From Chromobacterium vaccinii (lineage in GTDB: Bacteria > Pseudomonadota > Gammaproteobacteria > Burkholderiales > Chromobacteriaceae): 64,000 bases of DNA. The notes under the pieces are model-generated. The model was not told the DNA's origin. It did no database searches and saw nothing but the letters and a program-made list of their open reading frames with translations. The translations under genes were made by a program, and so were the position numbers. The stretch spans positions 31,133 to 95,132 of the forward strand of contig NZ_JZJL01000016.1 of NCBI RefSeq assembly GCF_000971335.1, written 5' to 3'. This document shows positions 16,580-24,819 of the stretch, one piece after another (the first letter of the stretch is position 1; the number at the start of each line of letters is the position of its first letter).

Positions 16580-17554
16580 TCAGCCGCCGGTCTGCGACAT
16601 GAAGCGCATCACCTTGGCCGGCGCTTCGCGGAAGTCGTGTTTTTCCGGCTTCAGCTCGATGGCGGCGCGGATGGCGGCTTCCAGCTCGGCGTCGCTGCAG
16701 CCGGCCCGCAGCAGCGGCCGCAACTCGAAGCGCTGCTCCTGGCCCAGACATAGATAGAGCGTGCCGTCGACAGACATCCGCAAGCGGTTGCAGCTGGCGC
16801 AGAAGTGCTGGCTGATCGGCGTGATCAGGCCCAATGTGAAGCGGCCGTCGCTTGATCCCCAATAGCGGGCGGGACCGCCGCCCAGGCTGACGCTGAGCTC
16901 GGACAGGCTGAAGCGGCGGCTCAGCCGCTCCAGTATCGGCGCCAGCTCGCTGCCGCGGGTGTCCCGGCCGCTGTCGCCCATCGGCATCGCCTCGATCAGG
17001 CGCAGGATGAAGCCGTGCTCGATGCAGAATTCCGCCATCGCTTCGATGTCGCCGTCGTTGACGCCGGCGATCGGCACCATATTGATCTTGATCCGCTCGA
17101 AGCCCGCCGCCTTGGCGGCGGATAGGCCGGCCAGGGCCTTGGGCAGGCTGTCGCTGCCGGTCAGCTGCGCCACGCAGTCGCGGCGCAACGAATCCAGGCT
17201 GACATTGAGCCGGCTCACGCCGGCGCGGCGCAGGTCCTCGGCATGGCGTTCCAACTGGGTGGCGTTGGTGGACAGCGAGAGATCGGAGAGGCCGGGCAGG
17301 GCGGATAGCCTGCCGGCCAGCAAGGGCAGATCGCGGCGCAGCAGCGGCTCGCCGCCGGTCAGGCGGATGCGGCGCGTGCCCAGGCGGACGAAGGCGGCGG
17401 CGACGCGTTCTATCTCGTCGAAACGGAGCCAGTGCGCGGGCTCTTCGAAGCCTTTGAAGCCCTTGGGCAGGCAATAGCTGCAGCGCAGGTCGCAGCGGTC
17501 GGTGACGGAAAGCCGCAGATAATCGATGGCGCGGCCGAAGCGGTCGGACAACAT
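16580..17554 (-). CDS. moaA: GTP 3',8-cyclase MoaA
   Basis: A 324-residue radical SAM enzyme that performs the first step of molybdenum-cofactor synthesis, turning GTP into a cyclic pyranopterin precursor together with MoaC. The N-terminal cluster motif is Cys21-x3-Cys25-x2-Cys28. The C-terminal cluster ligands are visible in 'CASCNRLRMSVDGTLYLC'. The protein ends in Gly-Gly, as functional MoaA does. Its start is followed upstream by a 284-base spacer that is AT-rich near its far end and holds no gene I can support. It supplies cofactor to NarG with mobB next door. Confidence 0.96.
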   Translation of the reverse strand: MLSDRFGRAIDYLRLSVTDRCDLRCSYCLPKGFKGFEEPAHWLRFDEIERVAAAFVRLGTRRIRLTGGEPLLRRDLPLLAGRLSALPGLSDLSLSTNATQLERHAEDLRRAGVSRLNVSLDSLRRDCVAQLTGSDSLPKALAGLSAAKAAGFERIKINMVPIAGVNDGDIEAMAEFCIEHGFILRLIEAMPMGDSGRDTRGSELAPILERLSRRFSLSELSVSLGGGPARYWGSSDGRFTLGLITPISQHFCASCNRLRMSVDGTLYLCLGQEQRFELRPLLRAGCSDAELEAAIRAAIELKPEKHDFREAPAKVMRFMSQTGG

Positions 17555-17838
17555 GGTGCATCCTTAGGGGACTGCCGATATGGTGGAAATTGTATGCGGG
17601 AAAGCGCCGCGAGGCAGTTGCCTAGAGGTGGGAGGCGGTCTAGCTATTTAGTCGTAGGGGGCGTGTGCTGGCTTGATTTGGCTCTGGAGAACGTAGTTTG
17701 CGCGATTTTGTTCTTTCTTGAACTTTTATTCCGCCCATGATTTTTTAATATGTAAAAGATTCCATTATTTGATTATTTATTGAAATAATACGTCTTTGAA
17801 TTATTGTAAAATGGCACAAATTATTTACATTCGTCGCC

Positions 17839-18780
17839 ATGCCCGCCATTCATTCCCAACGCAACGCTTACATCCTGCTGGTGCTGACCATGCTGATGTG
17901 GTCCACCAACTTCGTCATCGCCCGCGCGCTGCACACGCAGCTGGGGCCGTTCACGCTGGCTTTCGCCCGCTGGGGCATCGCCCTGGCCTGCGTGTTGCCG
18001 TTCGCCTTGCCCAGGCTGGGCCGCAACTGGAGCAAGCTGCGCGCGCAATGGCCGTTGCTGCTTGTCCTGGGCCTGTTCGGCATCGGCCTGACCAATACCT
18101 TCGTCTACTGGGCGGTGCAGACCACCACCGCCACTAACGCGGTGATCCTCAACAGCGCGACGCCGGTGATGGTGCTGCTGCTGGGCTCGCTGTATTTCCG
18201 CCAGCGCTTGAGCAGCCGGCAGTGGATGGGCATGACGCTGGCGCTGTGCGGCGCGCTGCTGATCGTGCTGAAGGGCAATCTGCTGGAGATCGGCGGCTTT
18301 CATTTCAGCGGCGGCGACCTGTTCGTGCTGGCCGGCGGCCTGAGCTGGGCCATCTACACGCTGGGCCTGCGCAAGCTGAAGCCGGGCATCGATCCCATGG
18401 TGCAGATGGCCGCGCTGCTGCTGGTGGGCGAGGCGGTGCTGCTGCCCTTGTTCCTGGGCGAGTTGTCGTCGCGCGGCCTGCCGACGCTGGACGCCGGCGC
18501 AGCAGCCAGTTTGCTGTATCTGGGCGCGCTGCCTTCCGTGGTGGCTTATCTGCTGTACAACCGCGCCATCGCGATGGTGGGCACCGCCAAGGCGGCCGCT
18601 TTCCTGTACCTGATGCCGGCTTTCGGCGCGATGCAATCGATCGCGCTGCTGGGCGAAGAGCTGCATTGGTATCACGCCGCCGGCCTGGCGGCGATTTTCG
18701 GCGGCATCGCGCTCAGTTCCCTGAGCCGCGGAACTGCCCGGGCGAGCGCCGGCGCGGCGCTGAGGGCGAAGGAGTCCTGA
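17839..18780 (+). CDS. EamA/DMT-family transporter
   Basis: A 313-residue membrane protein with ten hydrophobic helices in two repeats, typical of the drug/metabolite transporter superfamily. The first repeat has 'LMWSTNFVIARAL' and the second 'GLSWAIYTLGLRKLKPG'. Members export amino acids, metabolites or drugs; the substrate cannot be told here. The upstream spacer is very AT-rich at 17.72-17.83 kb and probably holds the promoter. A terminator follows and also serves the convergent gene. Confidence 0.85.
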   Translation: MPAIHSQRNAYILLVLTMLMWSTNFVIARALHTQLGPFTLAFARWGIALACVLPFALPRLGRNWSKLRAQWPLLLVLGLFGIGLTNTFVYWAVQTTTATNAVILNSATPVMVLLLGSLYFRQRLSSRQWMGMTLALCGALLIVLKGNLLEIGGFHFSGGDLFVLAGGLSWAIYTLGLRKLKPGIDPMVQMAALLLVGEAVLLPLFLGELSSRGLPTLDAGAAASLLYLGALPSVVAYLLYNRAIAMVGTAKAAAFLYLMPAFGAMQSIALLGEELHWYHAAGLAAIFGGIALSSLSRGTARASAGAALRAKES

Positions 18781-18801
18781 TCCGGCAATCCGGTCAAAAT
18801 G

Positions 18802-18832
18802 AAAAGGCGGCGCTTTTCAGCGCCGCCTTTTT
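18802..18832. terminator. Bidirectional terminator
   Basis: Arms AAAAGGCGGCGC and GCGCCGCCTTTTT around a 6-base loop. The A run on one side and the T run on the other let it work for the DMT transporter on the plus strand and for the 18854-19423 gene on the minus strand. Confidence 0.88.
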
Positions 18833-18853
18833 CATGGCCGATAGCCGGTCGGG

Positions 18854-19423
18854 CTAGGTCAGGTACAGCAGCAGCGGCATGACACGCACCGTCAGCCAGG
18901 CCAGCGCGACCGGCAGGATCAGGCACAGCCCGCCCCAGAAGACCCAGGACGTCTCGCAGTCGGCGCGTCGGCGCATTTCCATCAATTGCAGCCGGTAGGC
19001 GAGATAGCTGATGACGGCGACCAGCGGCGACACCAGCACATAGGCGGCCATCGGCCGCCACTCCAGCCACGGCGACAGCGCCAGCACGCCGAGGTGCAGC
19101 GCCAGCTGGCTGGCGCACAGCGCGGCCAGCCGCAGGTCGCGGCCTGGGAAGCGCATCGCGCGCCGGTTCACTCGCATGTGGACCGCCGCCCACATCGCGG
19201 CGGCGATGCCCAGCCAGGCGTAGGGGTAGAACAGCGGCAATACCAGAGGTTCGATCGATACCGGCTCCGGATGGTGGTCCAGCAGTGCCGCCAGTATCAG
19301 GTAGGCGGCCAGGAAACAGGCGACGGCGGTGCCGTCGCGGCTGCGGACCAGCCGCCAGGCCATGTGCAGCGAAAACAGGATGAGGACGAGCAGCAGCAGG
19401 ATTCCGACAGGCGTTGCCGTCAT
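18854..19423 (-). CDS. Uncharacterised integral membrane protein downstream of DUF484
   Basis: A 189-residue protein with about six hydrophobic segments and no domain I can name. The N terminus (MTATPVGILLLLVLILFSLHMAWRL) is a membrane anchor. Its start overlaps the stop of the DUF484 gene (ATGA), so they are translated together. In many proteobacteria the gene after dapF-DUF484 is the recombinase xerC; here this membrane protein takes that place. It ends near a shared terminator. The open frame continuing upstream of its ATG is a shadow of DUF484. Confidence 0.7.
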   Translation of the reverse strand: MTATPVGILLLLVLILFSLHMAWRLVRSRDGTAVACFLAAYLILAALLDHHPEPVSIEPLVLPLFYPYAWLGIAAAMWAAVHMRVNRRAMRFPGRDLRLAALCASQLALHLGVLALSPWLEWRPMAAYVLVSPLVAVISYLAYRLQLMEMRRRADCETSWVFWGGLCLILPVALAWLTVRVMPLLLYLT

Positions 19424-20070
19424 GCAGCCTCCAGCGCCGACAGCAGCGCGGCGGATAGCAGCTCGCCGATCTGGGCCAGGTACTGGGTGTGCATGTCGAA
19501 GGTGAAACGCTGGGAATCGTCGCTGGCCAGCACCAGGATGCCGAAGGGCTGGCCGCCGGCGTCCTTCAGCGCCACCTGGGCGAAAGACTGCAGCACCGGC
19601 GTGGCGGGGAACCAGCTCAGCACCTCGTCGTTGACGTAGGGGCCGCAATACGGCGCGACCAGATTGCGGGCCAGGCCCTGCACTTCGCTGCGGGCGTTGT
19701 AATGCTCGGCGTCCTTCTCCGCGGCGGGGTGCCACAGTTTCAACGCGGCGCGGTCCAGCTGGAATTCCTGGCGCAGGCTGCCTTTCAGCTCGGCGATCAG
19801 CTCGCCGGGGCCGCGCGCGGCCAGCAGGGCCAGCGTCAGGCGGTGCAGCCTGGCCAGCAGGAGGTCATTGTCCTGGCCGCGCTCGATCAGCTGCTGCAGC
19901 TGAGCCTCCAGCTGGCGGTTCTGGTCCTTCAGCTCCAGCATCTGGCGCTCGACGAAGGAGATCACGCGCTCGCCGTTCTGCGGCGCGGCCTGCAGGTTGT
20001 AGCGCGCGGCGTGCTGCTGCAGGAAGTCGGGATGCTCGTCGAGAAACGCCAGGACTTGTTCGCTGTGCAT
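19420..20070 (-). CDS. DUF484 family protein
   Basis: A 216-residue protein of the DUF484 family, recognised by the N-terminal 'FLDEHPDFLQQHA' and by a GAF-like body. A short coiled coil (FVERQMLELKDQNRQLEAQLQQLIERGQ) lies at about residues 43-70. The function of the family is not known; it is often next to dapF and xerC. The ATG at 20070 was chosen because the family starts 'MxxEQVLAFLDEHP' and the upstream extension is rich in Arg/Pro and unlike it. It lies 56 bases after dapF. Confidence 0.85.
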   Translation of the reverse strand: MHSEQVLAFLDEHPDFLQQHAARYNLQAAPQNGERVISFVERQMLELKDQNRQLEAQLQQLIERGQDNDLLLARLHRLTLALLAARGPGELIAELKGSLRQEFQLDRAALKLWHPAAEKDAEHYNARSEVQGLARNLVAPYCGPYVNDEVLSWFPATPVLQSFAQVALKDAGGQPFGILVLASDDSQRFTFDMHTQYLAQIGELLSAALLSALEAA

Positions 20071-20126
20071 CTGCCTTGTCCTTTCCTTAATCTGGATGCG
20101 GAAATGGGTTGGTGTGGCTGCGGGGG

Positions 20127-20957
20127 TTAAAGTTCGATTTCGCCCTGGAAAACGGTGACGGCCGGGCCGGTCATGATCACCGGGCTGCTTTCGCCGGCCC
20201 ATTCGATCACGATGTCGCCGCCGCGCGCGTGCACGGTGACGCGGGCGTCCAGCAGGCCCCAGCGGATGCCGCAGGCCACCGCCGCGCAGGCGCCGGTGCC
20301 GCAGGCCAGCGTTTCGCCGGCGCCGCGCTCGTAGACGCGCAGGCGGATTTCGCCGCGGTTGACGATCTGCATGAAGCCGGCGTTCACCCGTTGCGGGAAG
20401 GCGGGATGGCTCTCGATGCGCGGGCCGATCTCGGCCACCGGCGCGGCGTCCACGTCATCCACCAGTTGCACCGCGTGCGGATTGCCCATCGACGCGATGC
20501 CGATCTCGCAGGCGCGGTCGCCCAGGGGCAGGGTGTAGGCCGGCGCTTCGGCGTCGGCCAGGAAGGGAAGGTCGGCGGGCGAGAAGCGCGGCACGCCCAT
20601 GTCGACGCGGGCCAGGCCGTCGCCCAGGTACTCCGGGGATATCACGCCGCGCGCGGTTTCCACTTCGATCCGGCTCTTGCCGGTCAGCCCCTGGTCGCGG
20701 ACGAACTTGGCGAAACAGCGCGCGCCGTTGCCGCATTGCTCGACCTCGCCGCCGTCGTTGTTGAAGATGCGGTAGCGGAAGTCGTGGCCCGCTTCTCGCG
20801 CCGGCTCCACCAGCAGCAGCTGATCGAAGCCGATGCCCAACTGGCGGTTGCCGAGCAGGCGGATCTGCTCCGGGGCGAGGGACACGGTTTGGCGCACGCC
20901 GTCGATGACCATGAAGTCGTTGCCGAGGCCGTGCATCTTGCTGAATTTCAGTTTCAT
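20127..20957 (-). CDS. dapF: Diaminopimelate epimerase
   Basis: A 276-residue enzyme that converts LL- to meso-diaminopimelate for lysine and peptidoglycan. The two catalytic Cys lie in 'CGNGARC' and 'ACGTGACAA', and the N-terminal '[15 protein letters not shown]' is the family start, which fixes the ATG at 20957 over one seven codons upstream. It is likely first in a dapF-DUF484-membrane protein operon. The 160 bases upstream hold no gene I can support. Confidence 0.97.
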   Translation of the reverse strand: MKLKFSKMHGLGNDFMVIDGVRQTVSLAPEQIRLLGNRQLGIGFDQLLLVEPAREAGHDFRYRIFNNDGGEVEQCGNGARCFAKFVRDQGLTGKSRIEVETARGVISPEYLGDGLARVDMGVPRFSPADLPFLADAEAPAYTLPLGDRACEIGIASMGNPHAVQLVDDVDAAPVAEIGPRIESHPAFPQRVNAGFMQIVNRGEIRLRVYERGAGETLACGTGACAAVACGIRWGLLDARVTVHARGGDIVIEWAGESSPVIMTGPAVTVFQGEIEL

Positions 20958-21117
20958 CGGTGTCGCGTGGCGATGCATTGTGGATGGGCCAGCTTAGCAC
21001 AGCCGGGCGCGAGATACATCGGCCCGGCCGCGCGGCGGGCATCCTTCCTGACGTTGCATTGCGCCGGCTTGTCGCAGCCTGCGTCGGCGCGCCCAAGCCC
21101 GGGGCTTTGCCAGCGGC

Positions 21118-21903
21118 TCAGCCGCCCGCCAGCTGCCGTTGAGCCAGCGCCGCCAACTCGGCCAATTTGCCGCGCGGCATGCCGGCCGACAAGGCGTAGC
21201 CGCGGCCGCGCTCCCACCAGTAATAGACGTTGACCGGCCCCTGGCTGGCGAAGTGGAAGCCTTGCTCCGCTTGCGGCCGGGCGCCGTTGGCCACATAGAG
21301 CGTCACCCGCTGTCCGGAGGCGTCGTGGTACATCAACTGGGCCACCGGGCCTTGTTCGCCGGGCAGCAGGCGCCCGCCTATCAGCTCATAGCCGGCCTCG
21401 GCCAGCCGCGGGGGCGTGATCGGGCTGCGCATGCGGCGCGAAAGCCAGGCGACCATCTGCGTCTCCTGGTCCGCGCCGATCTCGACCGGGCGCTGGATGT
21501 CGGGACTGTAGACCACATGCGCCATCGCGGCCTGGCGCGGCAGGCTGTCCATCGCCAGGCTTGCGGCTGGCGCGGCGGGTTCGGTCTGATAGGCTTGCCG
21601 TCCGTACCAGCCGCCGCCCAGGCCCAGCGCGAACACCAGCCCGGCGGCCATGGCCTGGCTCAGCCACGGCGGAGAGAAGCGCCTGGCGGGCGGCCTGGCC
21701 GCGGCCAGCAGCCGGCTGGGCATGGGCTCACGCTCAGGCAGCGCCCACAGCTCGCGCAGCGCGTCGTCCTGGCCGCGCCATTGATCCAGCCGCTGGGCGG
21801 TGTCGGGATGCTTCTCCAGCCAGGCTTCCAGTTCCGCCGCCTGTCGCGGAGGCAATTCGCCGTCGAGATAGGCTTGCAGCGTTTCCTCGTTCGGTTCGGT
21901 CAT
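21118..21903 (-). CDS. Anti-sigma factor, single-pass membrane protein
   Basis: A 261-residue protein. The N terminus (TEPNEETLQAYLDGELPPRQAAELEAWLE) is the usual sigma-binding part of anti-sigma factors. A TM segment follows at about residues 82-100, then a periplasmic domain. No Cys is present, so this is not a zinc-binding (ZAS) anti-sigma factor. The start overlaps the stop of the ECF sigma gene, the classic arrangement of a sigma and its inhibitor. The periplasmic part ends 'NVYYWWERGRGYALSAGMPRG', typical of the RsiW-like transmembrane group. The signal it senses is unknown. Confidence 0.85.
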   Translation of the reverse strand: MTEPNEETLQAYLDGELPPRQAAELEAWLEKHPDTAQRLDQWRGQDDALRELWALPEREPMPSRLLAAARPPARRFSPPWLSQAMAAGLVFALGLGGGWYGRQAYQTEPAAPAASLAMDSLPRQAAMAHVVYSPDIQRPVEIGADQETQMVAWLSRRMRSPITPPRLAEAGYELIGGRLLPGEQGPVAQLMYHDASGQRVTLYVANGARPQAEQGFHFASQGPVNVYYWWERGRGYALSAGMPRGKLAELAALAQRQLAGG

Positions 21904-22397
21904 GGCTCTGCGCCTCCATATTCAACCATCAATTGCCGCAGCCGTTCCCGTCCCCGGTGCAGGCGCGACATCACGGTGCCCACCGCCAGTCCCAGCGTTT
22001 TGGCCGCATCCAGGTAGCGCATCTCTTCCACCACCACGAGGAGCAGGACCTCTCTTTGCTCCTCGGGCAGCCGCGAGATGGCGCGGTCGAGGTCGCGCAG
22101 CCGGAGTTCCCGCTCATGGGCGGGCGGGACGGCCAGTTGCGTCCACTCTTCGCCGGACAGCTCGCAAGGCGGGCGGTTTCGCCGGACGTGGTCCACGTGC
22201 CGGTTGTGCATGATGCCGAACAGCCAGGGGCGGATGTCCGAGCCTGGCCGCCATTGCCGCCAGTTGCGCCAGGCCGATTCCAGCGTGTCCTGGACCAGAT
22301 CGTCGGCGTGCGCCGCGTTCCGCTCCAGCACGCGGGCATAGCGGCGCAGCCGGGCGAGGTTGTCCAGCAGCAGTCGATGAAACTGCCGCTCCGGTTC
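21900..22397 (-). CDS. ECF-type RNA polymerase sigma factor (start uncertain)
   Basis: Sigma-70 region 2 (ARVLERNAAHADDLVQDTLESAWRNWRQW, with 'IRPWLFGIMHNRHVDHVRR') and region 4 (DRAISRLPEEQREVLLLVVVEEMRYLDAAKTLGLAVGTVMSRLHRGRERLR) are complete. No ATG, GTG or TTG lies in frame between the end of the upstream propeller gene and region 2. The first GTG, at 22331, would cut region 2. The interval given runs from the propeller's stop codon. Translation may begin at a rare codon (CTG at 22373) coupled to the propeller gene, or a sequence error may hide the start. Confidence 0.8.
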   Translation of the reverse strand, partial: EPERQFHRLLLDNLARLRRYARVLERNAAHADDLVQDTLESAWRNWRQWRPGSDIRPWLFGIMHNRHVDHVRRNRPPCELSGEEWTQLAVPPAHERELRLRDLDRAISRLPEEQREVLLLVVVEEMRYLDAAKTLGLAVGTVMSRLHRGRERLRQLMVEYGGAEP

Positions 22398-23377
22398 TAA
22401 TTCGCCGATGGCTTGAGCTCCCTGATGATACGGCGCGTCGCCAAGTCGAGCTCCGCTACGCTCAAGTCCTCGTTCAGCACCCAGGCCTTGCGGCTGTCCT
22501 TGCTGAAGGAGATGGCTTGGCGCGGGCCGGACAAGCCGCCGATCTGCGCGGCCGGCCGGAATGCCGGCAAGGCGACCTCGGTGAGCGAATCGCTCTTCAA
22601 ATTGCCAGAGTACAGGACTTTCCCGTCGGGGCGCAGCGCGGCGCCGTAGGGCTCGCGGCCCACGGCGACGGTGGCCGTGATCTTGCCGGACCGGGTATCC
22701 ACCCTGGCCAGGGTGTCGTCGCCGCTGTTGGCCGCGTACAGCGTGCCGCCGTCGGCGGACACCGAAATCGCGCGTATCTTGTTGAAGCCGCCGATTTCCC
22801 GGAGCACGGACAGGGACGAGGTATCCACCACGCTCAGCTTGTCGCTGCGGAAGTTGGTGACGTAGAGGTCGGCGCCGTCCGGCGACAGCTTGACGCCCTG
22901 GCGCGGGCCGGAAAAACCGGTGATCACCTTGCTGACCCGCCAGGCGTTCAAGTCCACCACGCTGACGGTATTGGATGCCTGATTGTTGACATAGAGGCGG
23001 GCGCCCTGGCGGTCGATGGCGCTGCCGAAGGCGCCGGGACCCAGAGCTAGGCTGGCCTCCAGCGTCAATGTGCCGGCATTCCATCGCTCCAGCAGGCCTT
23101 TGCTGCTGTCGGTGACATAGAAGCGGCGGCCATCCGGCGCGAACACGATGTTGCGGAGGGTGATGAAGCCGGACAGCGCGGCTTTGAGCCGTCCTTGCGC
23201 CAGGTCGTATACCTTCAGCTCGGCCGTCTGGCTATTGCCGGCTATCGCCAGGCTTTCATCGGGGCTGACCGCCAGCGTGTTGTTGCGGATGTCCGGATCG
23301 AAAGCCTGGGCGGCGGCGGAGATTTGCGCAAGTGCCCACAGCGCGGAGGCGGCCAAAAGGAAGGCGGTTTTTCGCAT
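22397..23377 (-). CDS. Secreted YncE-like beta-propeller protein
   Basis: A 326-residue protein with a signal peptide (MRKTAFLLAASALWALAQISAAAQA). It has repeated blade-like units of the form 'PDG..LYV.N...D.LSVVD', seen at least five times. Such seven-bladed propellers of the YncE/lactonase type are periplasmic; some bind DNA or small molecules, but this one has no known ligand. The start ATG at 23377 was chosen because it begins the signal peptide. It lies between the secreted repeat protein and the ECF sigma gene, so it is probably part of the sigma factor's own regulon. Confidence 0.82.
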   Translation of the reverse strand: MRKTAFLLAASALWALAQISAAAQAFDPDIRNNTLAVSPDESLAIAGNSQTAELKVYDLAQGRLKAALSGFITLRNIVFAPDGRRFYVTDSSKGLLERWNAGTLTLEASLALGPGAFGSAIDRQGARLYVNNQASNTVSVVDLNAWRVSKVITGFSGPRQGVKLSPDGADLYVTNFRSDKLSVVDTSSLSVLREIGGFNKIRAISVSADGGTLYAANSGDDTLARVDTRSGKITATVAVGREPYGAALRPDGKVLYSGNLKSDSLTEVALPAFRPAAQIGGLSGPRQAISFSKDSRKAWVLNEDLSVAELDLATRRIIRELKPSAN

Positions 23378-23406
23378 GCTGGTTTTCCTGGTTTGTTCAG
23401 AGGGGG

Positions 23407-23781
23407 TCAGGGCCGGGCCACTTGCCAGAGTTGCTTGAAGTTGTCGCCTTTGCGTTCGCCGGGCGCTTGGTCCTGAGAGAAACGGTAGAGCGGCTTGCCG
23501 CGCCACGACCATTGCCGCGAGCCGTCGTCGCGGTCAATCAGGCCCAGTTCGCCTTCGGGCTGGTCGTCCGCTTTGGCGGCCAGTGGCGGCCATAATGCCG
23601 CGCAGGGGCCATTGCAGGCGCTGCGGCCGTTTCCGGCCTGATCTTTCGCGAAAACATAGAGCGTCATGCCGGCGGGGTCGGTCAGCGCGCCTTCGCGGGT
23701 TGATATCGGGGACGGCGCGGCCTGGATCTGCGCGGCGGAGAGCGCGGCGAGCATGCCGCCTAGCAACAGGGTGCGTTTCAT
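23407..23781 (-). CDS. Secreted COG4315-type repeat protein
   Basis: A 124-residue exported protein: signal peptide 'MKRTLLLGGMLAALSAAQIQAA', then the family pattern 'LTDPAGMTLYVFAKDQAGNGRSACNGPCAALWPPL' with two Cys. A second copy of the motif follows (IDRDDGSRQWSWRGKPLYRFSQDQAPG). This is the 'secreted repeat of unknown function' family (PF03640). It is often encoded beside ECF sigma factors and redox or stress genes. It is probably the first gene of a four-gene operon ending with the anti-sigma factor, and a likely ECF promoter lies about 50 bases upstream. Confidence 0.83.
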   Translation of the reverse strand: MKRTLLLGGMLAALSAAQIQAAPSPISTREGALTDPAGMTLYVFAKDQAGNGRSACNGPCAALWPPLAAKADDQPEGELGLIDRDDGSRQWSWRGKPLYRFSQDQAPGERKGDNFKQLWQVARP

Positions 23782-23838
23782 CGATGGCTCCTGGTCGTGT
23801 GGTAGGAAAGCGGGACGCTTGGTCCGCGCTTGCAAGGG

Positions 23839-23868
23839 GTATACGCAGGGATGCCGCCGATTATTCCC
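23839..23868 (-). promoter_or_regulatory. Likely ECF sigma promoter of the 23781-21118 operon
   Basis: On the minus strand GGGAATAA (23868-23861) is followed after 15 bases by CGTATAC (23845-23839). This -35/-10 layout with a GGAAT core and CGTA is typical of ECF-dependent promoters. The first gene starts about 58 bases downstream. It suggests that the sigma factor activates its own operon. Confidence 0.55.
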
Positions 23869-23937
23869 GGCAAGGAGAAATTTTTTTGATGGGGAGAGCT
23901 GGAGGGATGGCGGGGCCGCCGGGAGGCGGCCCGGAAA

Positions 23938-24501
23938 TCAGGCGCGCAGCACGGTGCGCGCGCCCTGATAGCGCGGCGCGAAGTAGACGTTGTCCAGCCG
24001 CGCGACGCGTATGGTGCTGTTGGTGCGCGGGGCGTGGACGAACTTGCCGTCGCCGATGAAGATGCCCATGTGCGAGAACGGCCGGTTCATGGTGTTGAAG
24101 AACACCAGGTCGCCGACCTGCATCTGGCTGTCGGATATCGGCCGCGCGATGCCGGCGATCTGCGCGGCGTTGTGCGGCAGGCGGATGCCGACGGCGTTCT
24201 GGTAGATGTAGCTGACCATGCCGCTGCAATCGAGCCCCGCTTCCGGATTGCTGCCGCCGAACTGATAGCCGCCGTCCAGCAGGCCTATCGTGTACAGCAG
24301 AATCTCGCGGCCGTTGCCGTCGGCGGTGATGTTGGACAGCGAGGTGTCGCCGCCCGGCTTGCCCGGGCGCGGGCGCTGCTGGCTGGTCTTCACCGGCGTG
24401 GTGCCGCAGGCGGCGAGCAGGGCCGCCAGGCCTGCCAGCGCAGCGCCTTGAAGCAGGCGGCGGCGGCCGGCGCCGCCGTCATTCAGCTGGGTGTCTTCCA
24501 T
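23938..24501 (-). CDS. NlpC/P60 cysteine peptidase lipoprotein
   Basis: A 187-residue protein. An Arg-rich start (GRRRLLQGAALAGLAALLAACG) carries a lipobox with Cys about residue 32, so it is a lipoprotein and perhaps Tat-exported. The C40 peptidase domain (about 65-187) has the catalytic Cys in 'LDCSGMVSYIY' and His in 'SHMGIFIGDGKFVHAP'. Such enzymes cut D-Glu-meso-Dap bonds in peptidoglycan. The ATG at 24501 was chosen since the upstream extension is unlike a signal. It is a single gene next to the ECF operon, with no evidence that it belongs to it. Confidence 0.88.
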   Translation of the reverse strand: MEDTQLNDGGAGRRRLLQGAALAGLAALLAACGTTPVKTSQQRPRPGKPGGDTSLSNITADGNGREILLYTIGLLDGGYQFGGSNPEAGLDCSGMVSYIYQNAVGIRLPHNAAQIAGIARPISDSQMQVGDLVFFNTMNRPFSHMGIFIGDGKFVHAPRTNSTIRVARLDNVYFAPRYQGARTVLRA

Positions 24502-24819
24502 TGTCGCGTGGACTCCTGTCTTTCCATGCCGCGGAGGGGCTGTCCCCCTCGCATCGCGCGCCGCGGCGATTCGTCTGGCTCCCGCGCTTTGCGCGGGAAG
24601 GCTGCTTTGGGGGCAGTATAGCGCGAGCAGGGACGCCGGCCCCGGCTCCACTGTAAATGCGGGAGCGGATCGGGCTATGGCGGGCGGATGGGCGATGCGG
24701 GGTGAATGGCGCTCGGGTGGGCCGCGCCGGCATGCGGACGCCCGTGATTTTCCATGGATATCGCGCCTGCCCGGCTAAAATGGAAGCTCGATTCGACATC
24801 TTTCCGAGGGGGATGCGCC

